Source: Phoronis ovalis (lineage: Eukaryota > Phoronida > Phoronidae). From it: a DNA stretch of 17,264 nucleotides. The notes beneath the pieces are model-generated. The model saw nothing but the letters and a program-made list of their open reading frames with translations, had not been told where the DNA came from and ran no database searches. Made by a program: the position numbers and the translations under genes. The stretch is from contig JAOXYB010017464.1 in NCBI GenBank assembly GCA_028565635.1, positions 1,442 through 18,705 on the forward strand, written 5' to 3'. Shown in pieces: positions 1 through 9,000 of the stretch; position 1 is the first letter of the stretch, and each line of letters begins with the position of its first letter.

Positions 1-126
1 CCTTCTTCAGCCTGTAGACAAGCTAGGAAACATTATCACATACAAACAACACTATTCTAATATAATTAGTCCTTCTTTAGTCTGTAGCAGGCTAGGAAAC
101 ATTATCACATACAAACAACACTATTA
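1..126. repeat. Tandem duplication, 70-bp unit, two copies
   Basis: Copy one starts at position 1 and copy two at 71. The shared segment begins ccttctt and runs through gctaggaaacattatcacat to aacactatt, with only a few substitutions and one small indel in the first 25 bases. The second copy ends near 126, where the flank diverges to aaatt. No open frame or splice site is apparent. The duplication lies just downstream, in minus-strand terms, of the 51-bp array, in what is inferred to be the next intron of the PTB gene. The first copy may be cut by the window edge, so there could be more units to the left. Confidence 0.9.
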
Positions 127-150
127 AATTATCATGCACAATCGATATTA

Positions 151-537
151 TCAGGGGACTCGGTGATGAAGACATGACAGATCATACGGTTACTTACCCC
201 ATCAGGGGACTCGGTGATGAAGACATGACAGATCAAACGGTTACTTACCCCATCAGGGGACTCGGTGATGAAGACATGACAGATCATACGGATACTTACC
301 TCATCAGGGGACTCGGTGATGAAGACATGACGGATCATCCGGATACTTACCTCATCAGGGGACTCAGTGATGAAGACATGACAGATCATACGGTTACTTA
401 CCCCATCAGGGGACTCGGTGATGAAGACATGACAGATCATATGGTTACTTACCCCATCAGGGGACTCGGTGATGAAGACATGACAGATCATACGGATACT
501 TACCTCATCAGGGGACTCAGTGATGAAGACATGACAG
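151..537 (-). repeat. 51-bp minisatellite duplicating an exon end and its splice donor
   Basis: Eight copies of gatgaagacatga start at 165, 216, 267, 318, 369, 420, 471 and 522, exactly 51 bp apart. Read on the minus strand, each unit is a stretch coding CHVFITESPD(E/G) followed directly by a gtaagt donor and a short intron-like tail. The donor hexamer falls at 192-197, 243-248, 294-299, 345-350, 396-401, 447-452 and 498-503. The leftmost half-copy lacks it, reading SPDN and reaching a stop at 132-134. The copy at 504-537 is the parental one, continuous with the PTB exon body. From gene-proximal to distal, the residue before the donor is E, G, G, E, E, G, G. Because 51 is divisible by 3 and no unit has a stop, the array is open on the minus strand. 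It is also open on the plus strand, which is a by-product. Confidence 0.95.
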
Positions 538-650
538 TACTGTACATTAACACTGCCTTTTGGTTCTCTGGCCAGGAAGGAGAATTGACAATGGTCAGGG
601 TCACATGTGGCATACGATACTCGCTTCAGTGAATGAGCCATGTAAACACT
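504..650 (-). CDS. PTB/PID-domain protein, exon encoding the C-terminal half of the beta-sheet
   Basis: This 147-nt exon has 49 codons and is phase 0 at both ends. Its acceptor on the minus strand is a pyrimidine-rich tract ending ttcgtacag (651-659), and its donor is GAG|gtaagt with gt at 502-503. It encodes SVYMAHSLKRVSYATCDPDH..., then QFSFLAREP, then YCHVFITESPDE. The order (start of a strand, an H-x-L-x-R-[VI]-S-Y core, an F-x-F-[LV]-A-R strand, a CHVF strand) is that of phosphotyrosine-binding domains, which bind NPxY-type peptides in adaptor proteins. The expected next element, the long C-terminal helix, is not here and must lie in an exon left of the window. The exon end is the founder of the 51-bp array, so its true 3' boundary may vary. 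The subfamily is unresolved: an SH2D5-like adaptor is possible, but I cannot confirm it. Confidence 0.8.
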
Positions 651-694
651 CTGTACGAAACAAGATATAAGGCATAGTTCAGTCAGAGAATTGA

Positions 695-781
695 CAATGT
701 TTACTAGGAAGTAATACTTCTCCTTTGAATGTTTAAACAATGTTTACTAGGAAGTAATACTTCTCCTTTTGAATGTTTAAA
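695..781. repeat. 43-bp tandem duplication
   Basis: Two adjacent copies of a unit containing ttactaggaagtaatacttc and ending gaatgtttaaa lie at 695-737 and 738-781. They are identical except for one extra t in the second, within the tcctttt run. The near identity points to a recent slippage or unequal-exchange event. The pair sits about 45 bases upstream, in minus-strand terms, of the acceptor of the PTB exon at 504-650. Confidence 0.92.
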
Positions 782-1317
782 TAGCATATACAGAAGCAAG
801 CCTGTAGACATGCTTATTTTTCTACAACAACCTAGTTTGAGTTCATAGTTATTTTGAATAATATTTGTGAATAGTCTAGTTCTAGGTGGTAAATACATCG
901 AATTATTAATATTTTATGGCAGTCAAGTATCACGTTGTGAGTGCGAGACTTCAGCTTTGTAGCTTGTTTTCTGTCATCACTGGTTTCAACAGAAAATTGT
1001 CTGAAAAATACCAAATATCACTAAAAAAATGCTGCCATCTTGACAAGTATGATATTTACCAACTATCCACCAGGTGTCAGCAGTGATAATGATGTGAGAA
1101 CCCTGCTTCATGTCTATAACAAACTATAAATATCAGTTCATTGCTGATTTTTTTGTAATCAGAGTTGGATGTTTCTGATGTGAATTACATGTGAAGTGTT
1201 TTAAGAACCACTTAGAAAAGTACTCAGCTTTATTTATAAACTGCAGAGTTCAAAATGTCTGAATTATAAAGTCTACCAACTAATTGCTACATAGTGCATA
1301 AAACCTCCCTCAATACA

Positions 1318-1610
1318 ATAGTGTTATGACCACTAACAACACCCCTGTTTTATGACCACTGAACCACAGTGTTATGACCACTTACAAGACCACTGTGATG
1401 AACAGTTTTTGTTTTGACCACTGAACCACATAGTGTTATGACCACTAACAACACCACTGTGATTAACAGTGTTATGAACACTGAACCACAGTGTTATGAC
1501 TACTTACAACACCATTGTGATTAACAGTTTTATGAACACTGAACCACAGTGTTATGACCACTTACAAGACCAGTGTGATTAGCAGTGTTATGACCACTGA
1601 ACCAGTGCTG
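1318..1610. repeat. ~58-62-bp degenerate minisatellite
   Basis: The landmark gaacc recurs at 1361, 1423, 1483, 1541 and 1599, giving spacings of 62, 60, 58 and 58. Each unit combines gtgttatgaccac, then ttacaa(g/c)a(c)cac, then tgtgattaacagt and cactgaaccaca. Each unit also has an internal short repeat, because the tatgaccact motif occurs twice per unit. It has no coding meaning that I can see. Confidence 0.85.
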
Positions 1611-1679
1611 CTTAACCCTGTTCAGTACCCACAACTCTGGTATCGAATCAGTGAGTCTCTATGCGAGAGGTATATGAAC

Positions 1680-1970
1680 ATCATACATGTCTATGGGTAT
1701 AAGTGAGGTATGATTGAGAGTATGAGTGGGGATGAAACCGATATTAGTGAGGTATGATTTACAGTATGGGTGAGATGAAACAGGTATTAGTGAGGTATGA
1801 TTGAGAGTATGAGTGGGGTATGAAGCAGGTACAGTATTAGTGAGGTATGATTGAGAGTATGTTAGGTATGTAATAGGTATTAGTGAGGTATGATTAAGGT
1901 ATGAAACAGGTATTAGTGATGTATGATTGGGGTACGAAACAGGTATAGATGAGGTATCAAGCAAGACAGA
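1680..1970. repeat. Degenerate ggtatgatt minisatellite
   Basis: The phrase tattagtgaggtatgatt (with variants) recurs, with tattag at 1742, 1785, 1835, 1878 and 1911, so spacing is irregular (33-50 bp). Intervening text is made of gagagtatgagtgggg and gaaacaggta variants. On the minus strand, where it is intronic, it is pyrimidine-rich and repeats a ctaatac branch-site-like word, but this is probably incidental. Reading it on the minus strand yields a long Ser/Pro/Tyr/Leu-rich frame that is just translated repeat. Confidence 0.85.
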
Positions 1971-2014
1971 GGGTATGAGAGATGTCTTATTGTATTGTTA
2001 AGATACTGACTCAC

Positions 2015-2092
2015 CTGTCCATCGTTACTGCAGACTTTGATACCTGACAGAGAGATGACTAGTAAGACAGGTTTATTCTTCTCACCCAAACA
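2015..2092 (-). CDS. PTB/PID-domain protein, upstream exon
   Basis: This 78-nt exon has 26 codons. On the minus strand its acceptor is tttgtttttacag (2093-2105) and its donor is CAG|gtgagt, both close to consensus. It encodes CLGEKNKPVLLVISLSGIKV followed by CSNDGQ. The pattern of a hydrophobic strand, then S-x-x-G-[IV]-K-[VI] and a polar turn, matches PTB domains such as those of Disabled-type adaptors. It joins in phase 0 to the exon at 504-650, giving GQ|SVYMAHSL, where the conserved strand continues across the junction. The exon coding the N-terminal strand and first helix was not found in the window. It could lie within a dynein intron or further right. Confidence 0.78.
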
Positions 2093-2108
2093 CTGTAAAA
2101 ACAAACAC

Positions 2109-2166
2109 TAAACAAATCAAATACAAACAGTAAACAAATCAAATACAAACAATAAACAAATCAAAA
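2109..2166. repeat. 22-bp direct repeat, about 2.6 copies
   Basis: The unit taaacaaatcaaatacaaac starts at 2109, 2131 and 2153 (exact 22-bp period), with the third copy breaking down after aaatcaaa. It lies directly beyond the acceptor of the PTB exon at 2015-2092, so it is in the upstream intron of that gene, on the purine-rich face seen from the plus strand. Confidence 0.9.
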
Positions 2167-2212
2167 ACTGTGATACAGTCACTTGTAATGTTCTCTACAT
2201 TCCGTTTTTTTT

Positions 2213-2274
2213 GTTAAATAATCGCCCTGGGCAATTATAAAAAACTGCTTTTAAGGGAGGGGGCGATTATTAAC
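2213..2274. repeat. Imperfect palindrome / possible miniature element
   Basis: The left arm gttaaataatcgccc (2213-2227) is the reverse complement of the right arm gggcgattattaac (2261-2274), apart from one extra a. The spacer is 33 bases and contains a small gccctgggc palindrome next to the left arm. Short T runs flank both sides and could be a target duplication or coincidence. The arms could fold as a 14-bp hairpin. It may be a tiny MITE relic or a simple hairpin. No transposase sequence is present. Confidence 0.6.
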
Positions 2275-2831
2275 TTTTTTGTACTCCTGGCATTAATAAT
2301 TTAGATTTTTTTTTTAAATTATTGCTTGCAATACATAAGGAAGATTTTGAAGATTGTCAGTTAATCAAACAAAATCAAACGAAATTCTGTGTGTAATGGA
2401 ATTTTATTTTCGAAAGAAAAACTATTCCAAACCTTAAATAAACATTAAGTTTATTTTTTTGGTCATATAGCTAGACAAATTTGTGCAGTGTATACAACCT
2501 TGCTCAACATGGAAATACAATTATTGTGAAAGTCATCGGCAAGAAGCGTAAATCACCTTCTGCCGTACTCAGCATGGAAATTATATTGGAAATAGGGAAA
2601 TATTATTACATGCATTGAATACAGCTTACTGCAAAAAACTGGTGCTGTTGACAAGAATAATTACTACATGCAGTGATAATTTATAGCTGATAATTGTGTA
2701 TGATACAAGAGCTGCTCTGTTGTGTTGTATTTTAACAGAAGCACTATGTTTGTGACAAAATGACTTCCAACTTGCTTCCCATTTTCTATATTGTGATAAA
2801 TTTCTATCACCACTTATTCTTTTCAATTTAG
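2275..2831. other. Non-coding stretch before the first visible dynein exon
   Basis: This is AT-rich sequence with homopolymer T runs. It ends in the acceptor tattcttttcaatttag, so it is the 3' part of a dynein intron. I looked on the plus strand for the missing upstream tail exons of the dynein and on the minus strand for the first PTB exon, and found neither. Short frames here, including one on the minus strand at 2626-2826, lack good splice sites or family motifs. Confidence 0.55.
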
Positions 2832-3008
2832 GTGGACACCATGGACGCTTTGTTTCAAAAGCAAAAGATCAATCCTCCACTGCACAAGAACCAGCCTCCA
2901 GTGGCCGGTGCCATCCACTGGGAGAGATCCTTGTTCTATAGAATCAAACACACTATAATCAGGTTTCAGTCAATGGAAGAAATGATGACAAGTGAACAGG
3001 GAAAATGT
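2832..3008 (+). CDS. DNAH10: Dynein heavy chain exon 1 in window (DHC_N1 tail)
   Basis: The exon covers residues 1-59 of the joined product, phase 0 to 0. The acceptor is cttttcaatttag and the donor is TGT|gtaagt. It encodes [16 protein letters not shown], then the tail hallmark [19 protein letters not shown] and [19 protein letters not shown]1 tails in this family have several hundred residues before this point, so the gene continues to the left. The exon contains an ATG at 2841 in a strong initiation context (gacaccATGG). I treat it as internal because a good acceptor directly precedes the exon and family members carry coding sequence before it. Confidence 0.93.
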
Positions 3009-6000
3009 GTAAGTGAAATAATAATTGTAGCAAACGTTAGTAGCAAATTAATTTAGTTTTATTATTAAATTAAATGTGTTCCAAAACAATGTTCTAGATA
3101 TCAGCATTAAGTATTCATTTGATCTCATATTAATTCAGTTAATATTTCAAAATATGAATTATGCTAAAAATGAATCCTGCTTTGATTGTTTTTTGTCTTT
3201 TCTAAAGACCTTGATCGGTCCATCTAACTTTGTTGGGAAAAGGTCGTCTGATCATCATGTGAGCTCAAAAGGCTGTTGTAAATCAGTGGCAGGTCATAGC
3301 CAATACCTACAACACATTTATGACAGTTACTAACTTAATTTATGTTTGAAAGTGAACGTAGATGATCTCAATATTACAATGTTAGTCATCATGTGAAATT
3401 GATTATAATAATTAAAATTTTAATGAAGTTGCATGTAATAACAATAACAATATTATACTCCAAAACATTGATTGATTATGAAACTTACCTTTTATTTACA
3501 ACTTGATGCAACAGTAAAGCTAACTGTTTTAAATAAACTTTTAGTAGTAAATAAATATTTAATAATTATCCGTCTATACACAGGCTCGTGCACATTACTT
3601 AAGTGTGGCTAAGCAAATGAAAGCATATGAAGATGAACTATACAGAGAATGGAAGGAGCATGTTGAAGGCATCCTCCCTTCTCTTTTAAAGAAGAATCTC
3701 TTAGCAAAACCTTCAGAAAAAGCTATTGTTATTAGAACAGAAAGCAAGGAAGAAAATGTTGTCGCAACAGTAGACCATCACAAAAGTTCAGGTACTGTTG
3801 CTAGGGAAAAGAGTTTACTGTCAGACCTACAAACATGTAAATGACATTGATATTTAATTATATAGACAGTTGTGTTGTAAACATGGCTTTTGCGCCACAC
3901 ATATCCGTAATTATTACATGGATTGACAATTAACTCTACTGGTATGAATATGTATGCAAATTAAAATTTGATTATTGCATATTTTTTACTTTGTGACATC
4001 TGTGATTCAGGGTTTTGTATTTATATCAGCATTAAGAAAATTTTTAACATTAAAATTGAAAAAATTTGATGTTTTTTTCCCAGAGTTGTTACTGAATTCT
4101 TGTTGGTGCACTTTGTATGTCTGCCTGTCAGCCCTTGTCATGTTATCTTGTCCGCTTTGCATGGAGTCAGTGTCACATCAGGATACAAGAAACTGCATAA
4201 ACTTGTTTCATATTTTATCATGATTCTATCTTATTCCCAGCGTGTTATAAAATACCGTGTATCAGACCCCATTCTATTTTGCTCTGACATGTCAATTGAA
4301 TTAAGGAATTCGGTAATCCAATGACAATGTATAAGCAGTCATTTTTCCCTAAACGAACCGTATGAAAACAGATATCATTCCTAAAAAAAAAAGAATAACA
4401 CAAATCTTCTTTTTGTTAGGAATTTAACATAACTAAGCAGATGTTAACTTAATGCACTTTATTTTATTATTATATTTTGTGGTTATTTCAATTGTTGTGT
4501 TTTTGTTTGTGAAGGTGCAGGTACCATATCAGGATTTCCCGATGATTTTGATGATGAAGAGTTAGAAATTGGTATGGCAGAGTACAGTGTCTTGCCTGCT
4601 TTCTATTAACATAACTTAACATAACATGCTGTTATACTTGCAGTGTGCACATGCTGCCATTCATTCATAATAATCATGCGCTTCTTTAAGCTTAGACTGA
4701 TATAAGGTGTAACACAAGTGGCTTTTTTGGAAGCTATTTCTTCTGTATAATATATATAATTTTTTTCCATTTTCAGACTATTTTACGCATGATTTAATGT
4801 TTCCTGATGAAGGTCCTTCTTCGCTTACTGTAAAATGTACAAAATTTAATCCTCTCATATAATCTTCGTGTGCATGCCCATATGAGGTGTATCAAAAATA
4901 CTTTATTTATGACAGCATAAACCAAACGGCATATTTCTATTAGAGTCTCATCAAAAAACTTTCTGTATTCTTTTATTTGGTTTTGTTGTATGAATATTTA
5001 AGCAAAACAGCATCTTTTCAGTTGGTAGAATGATAAAAATGTTTTATTTCTTCACAAATAATCAAATTTGCATGCTTTCTCTCATAATGTTTTTCGTATG
5101 CTTAGCAAGCTAAATATATTCAGCAATATTACTTCTTCCTTACTTATTGAGGGTAATAAAGTTTTAAGTCATCGCATGTGTAAAACGTTCAGTGTAAAAT
5201 GCTATCAGTTCTGAATTAAATCCCATAGGAATAACGGGTACATGAAGAACTGGTTGAATTGTTGGAATGTTCTTTACCAGCAGCTCCACCAATTGCACGT
5301 AAAGAGTCTATTCAAATATCAGAGCAGCTATACCTGCTCAAACCGACATTACATTGCACACAGTTTTATTGAACGCTGTAATAATTTGTGCTGTATAACT
5401 GTAAAAGCTTTAAATGCCGTAGGGGCACATGTGTCACTAATTGTATTTATTACAGATATGGGAAATGTTGCTGTTTTAACTATTTTGTTATTGTAAATTG
5501 CTGTTATTTGTGTTAAATGTTTTGAAGATGTTAAAAGCTTTCTAACAATTGTGTGATTTTGCTTCAACTAATATCACAAGCTTTATTACAGCTTCACGTT
5601 CACGCTCACCATCACCTCAGGCTAAGCATCAGTCACAAAATCAAGAGCAAATCGGGCATCTAGAAGGTATAGTTGTTATGAAAACCTGTGAACCATTCCT
5701 CCTGTCTCAAACTTATAGCCCTGTTGAATATTTGCTTGATTATTCTTTGGTATGTATATTCACTGGAAATGTATACCTGCATTGTGTCCTTTATCTTTAT
5801 TCTATTTTGTAGTTTATAGTGTCCAGATTTATACTTCTTTCTTTTTGCCTAATCATCTTTCTGTTTCTTAGTAGACTGTAGACCTGAACTTTCCTGAAAT
5901 ATCCTTCCAACAAAGCAGAATATTGTCCCATTTTCTTTGTTGATGCCAATTGTTTCGCAATGTTCCATGAAAATAATGTGACGTGTGGTTTGTGCAATGT

Positions 6001-9000
6001 TTGCTGTGTAATAAACGTTGACTTCTCTTTGTCACATATTTTTTTGTGACTACTGCATGCGTTTGTAAACTAATATTACGTGTATGTGCATGTGTATGTT
6101 CCTTGATGATAATATTTATTTTATGTACCTCAATCCTGTTTTAATGTCAAACATGGTTGTCTGTTTTGTTCTTGTACAATTTTATCACTGCTGTTTAAAA
6201 TATTCCATGAATTGTGGTTTACAACTTTGGATAGTAACCTTATAGTAACCTCTATTATAGCCAAGGAAGATGGTATCAAATATATAGTTGACTTTGATCC
6301 AGAGTTAGCAGAAATCATTACAGAAACTAGGTATATGGAGCAGTTAGGACTGAGTGTGCCAGAGTTGGCCAGAAATGTTGCCCTGCAGGTAAACCATTTC
6401 AAACTGAAATTAATTAGTGGTTGGTGAAGTTGTTAATTTTATATAATTTAATGTATTTACTGCAACCAGTTTTACATCATACTTGTATAGTTTGCTGATG
6501 CTTCTAAAGTAATAAATTGTTTTGTGCTTCCTTTAATTCTGATTTTTCTAGTAATATCAAGCCAGTTAATGTGAATGTGTTTGAATTAAATAACAAATAT
6601 CATAAAAAAATAAGGCATAAGAGTTTACACTGTCATGTATATAGCATAAACAAATATAAACCACCATAACCTGTATTTGCACCAATTTGTTGTACTCATC
6701 TCAATGGTTTACTTTCAGGAAGAGAAATATATAAAATATACAGATGGATTAAAGCAAATGCTGGATAGATACCATATGGTTATTTCTTCTTTGGACAATG
6801 CTGAAAAGCAGCTGCTTGATGATCATATGAAGTTACTACGTCGTGTTATCCGTCCTGGTTCCAAACGTCTCAACTGGAATTCTCTGGGTATTGGGGACTT
6901 TGTTGCCAAATGTTTAGCTGTAAGTACTACAGTTCTTCTTGATGTGGTTATAGGCTTACAGGCACAAGTATTATAGGCAACAGCATAATTCTGCTGCTGG
7001 CTTTAAATCTTAACTTTCTTAACACTATATGTTGTTATTCCGTAATTAGGAAGACATATAATTGTAATTTATCTGCACAAGAGCAGTTTACTATACTACT
7101 GTTATTCCTTTCCATTGCTGCATGCGTAGAAGTCGTAAACAATACAGTCTAAAGATACTGCATTGCTCTTGGTGTCAACATGAAGATATACCAATTTTTA
7201 TTGCAAAGAATATTTATGCACCTTTAATTTATTGCAGGCAATTGGAAAATTTGAATCACTAGTCAACCAGATTCAGAAAAATTCTGCTGATATAAATTCA
7301 AGATTAGACACCATTGAATCAGCTGATCTTTTCAGAGGACCCCCGTTAAAACATGGCTCATTACCAAGTTGTAAAGTAAGTTAAGTTTATAATTACTATA
7401 GGCACATACTCTTTTAATGTGGTTATTGTCACACAAGAATTTGTATTCTTGACTATTAATAATGAAAGTAGATTATGTATGTCCATGTTAGAAATTTCAA
7501 TGCAGTGAAGTACTAACAGCAGTTGTCTTTCAGTGACTGTCTAGTTAAGTGAAATCTGCTTAACGGCTCTCTTGCAATCAATATAAATTATAAAACGATA
7601 AGTGACGGCAGATGTAATGAAACCGTGCTGTCTTGTAACATGCATTCATTCATCTGGAGCTAGTGAAATTCAGTTACCTTACTATATAGCACAAGTAATG
7701 GTGTAAGTTGTTTTACTCAATTTACAAAAGGCCTGGCACAGTCTAGTAATATATAAATGATAATTCTGCTCCTGTCCTGAATATGACAGCATTTGAGATG
7801 TTTTTATAAAAGAATATTTCTCATTTCAGGAATATTATGAATATGTTGAAAAAGAAAGGTACAAAGTATTTGAAAGCATGGCAAGAAAGTATAGAGCTAT
7901 TGGTCCACTGCTTACAAAGATGGAGGGGCTGGTTGTACATACCAACACAGGCAACTCTCCAAAACTCCATCAATATTATTTCTACTGGGAAAAAAGGATT
8001 TTTGACTCTGTCACCAAGGTAGGCATTGGCTGCAGTACATAACGTACCATTCTAAAATTTACTATAATCATAATTGTTGCTTATTAACCTGGGTTGGTTT
8101 TTTACAAGGTAGCTAGAATGTGCATAAACTGATCACTTTAATTACTCTGTGGTTAATTGAAAAAAAAAGTACAAAAACATGCTTTATGCAGTACGTGTGT
8201 AATTAGGCACAACAAATGGAACAAAATAAAAACTGATCAGTATCTAGTATTCTTTATTTTGTGATAAAATGTCTAATATTTGTAATGTTTCTATACATAA
8301 ATGAACTCAAATTGTAGTGTACTATGGGTTTTCATTTTAGCTCGTAATAAACAATTTGAAGTCATTCAACTCATCAGTTCAGGCCTATAAACCATTATTT
8401 GAAGTCCAGACGTTACTTGCTGCACCAGATGTTGTGTTGCATCCTGCTGCCAATGAAATTTACAAACTAACATTACAGTGTGTCAGAGATTGCGTTGAAG
8501 GGTAGGAGAAGTTTGATAATGTCGAGATCATTCTGAAATATCCAATAACAGAACTACTGAAGTATCCAGCCACTTCAATAAAACATGTTTTTTTATTATT
8601 TATAACTAGCCATTTTAATGTTCTGACTATATCACGCAATCATCCAATTGAGATAATTTTCCTGTCTACTGATTTTTTTGTGCAGTTTGCACCATTAAAA
8701 CTTTGACCAATAGATAACTAGGTGCCACCTTGTGGGTTTCTTTAAAATCACAAGTTGGAAATTCTTGTCTTCATCTTAGCACTCTCCTGTTCCATGTAAA
8801 TATTCAGGGTTAAACTTGTATTGCATTATTTATTAAATAATCATATATTTTGTATCCATTCAACCCTGAATTTATGTTAATTGTTTTAATTTAATATTTA
8901 TAGGACGAAAGCTTTTGTACGTTGGATGCATGGCTCATGCATTGAGACTGCATCACAAAAAATCGAGGGTGAAGACGAGCCATATGTGTTTAGTTTCTTT

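Larger units (their letters stand above)
651..2014 (-). other. Intron between the two PTB exons, rich in minisatellites
   Basis: On the minus strand this intron starts with gtgagt (2009-2014) after CAG and ends with ttcgtacag. It holds the 43-bp duplication at 695-781, the ~60-bp array at 1318-1610 and the degenerate array at 1680-1970. I saw no convincing exon of either gene in the remaining stretch (782-1317). The short open frames in it lack usable splice sites or family resemblance. Confidence 0.65.

Noticed and set aside
151-537. CRISPR-like regular array
   Set aside because: Repeats are contiguous with no unique spacers, and the window is an intron-containing eukaryotic gene region.
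174-632. Plus-strand 152-codon frame with a repeated MTDHTVTYPIRGLGDED block
   Set aside because: It is the antisense reading of the 51-bp array, open only because the unit is a multiple of three. The minus-strand reading connects to a real PTB exon with proper splice sites.
1639-1650. ggtatcgaatca resembling a Pol III B box
   Set aside because: No A box, cloverleaf or repeated SINE body could be found around it.
1659-1964. Minus-strand Ser/Pro/Tyr-rich frame of about 100 codons
   Set aside because: It is a translation of the degenerate minisatellite inside an intron, with no protein-family signal.
2626-2826. Minus-strand 66-codon frame considered as the missing N-terminal PTB exon
   Set aside because: No PTB N-terminal strand or helix pattern (such as a YLG motif), and no good donor in a fitting phase.
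3975-4324. Two overlapping plus-strand frames in intron 2
   Set aside because: No dynein or other family motif, no matching acceptor and donor pair, and homology jumps cleanly from exon 2 into the phase-1 cassette exons.
7837-8022. Plus-strand frame reading [18 protein letters not shown]
   Set aside because: It is the wrong register of exon 9. The other register gives [12 protein letters not shown] with full family similarity.
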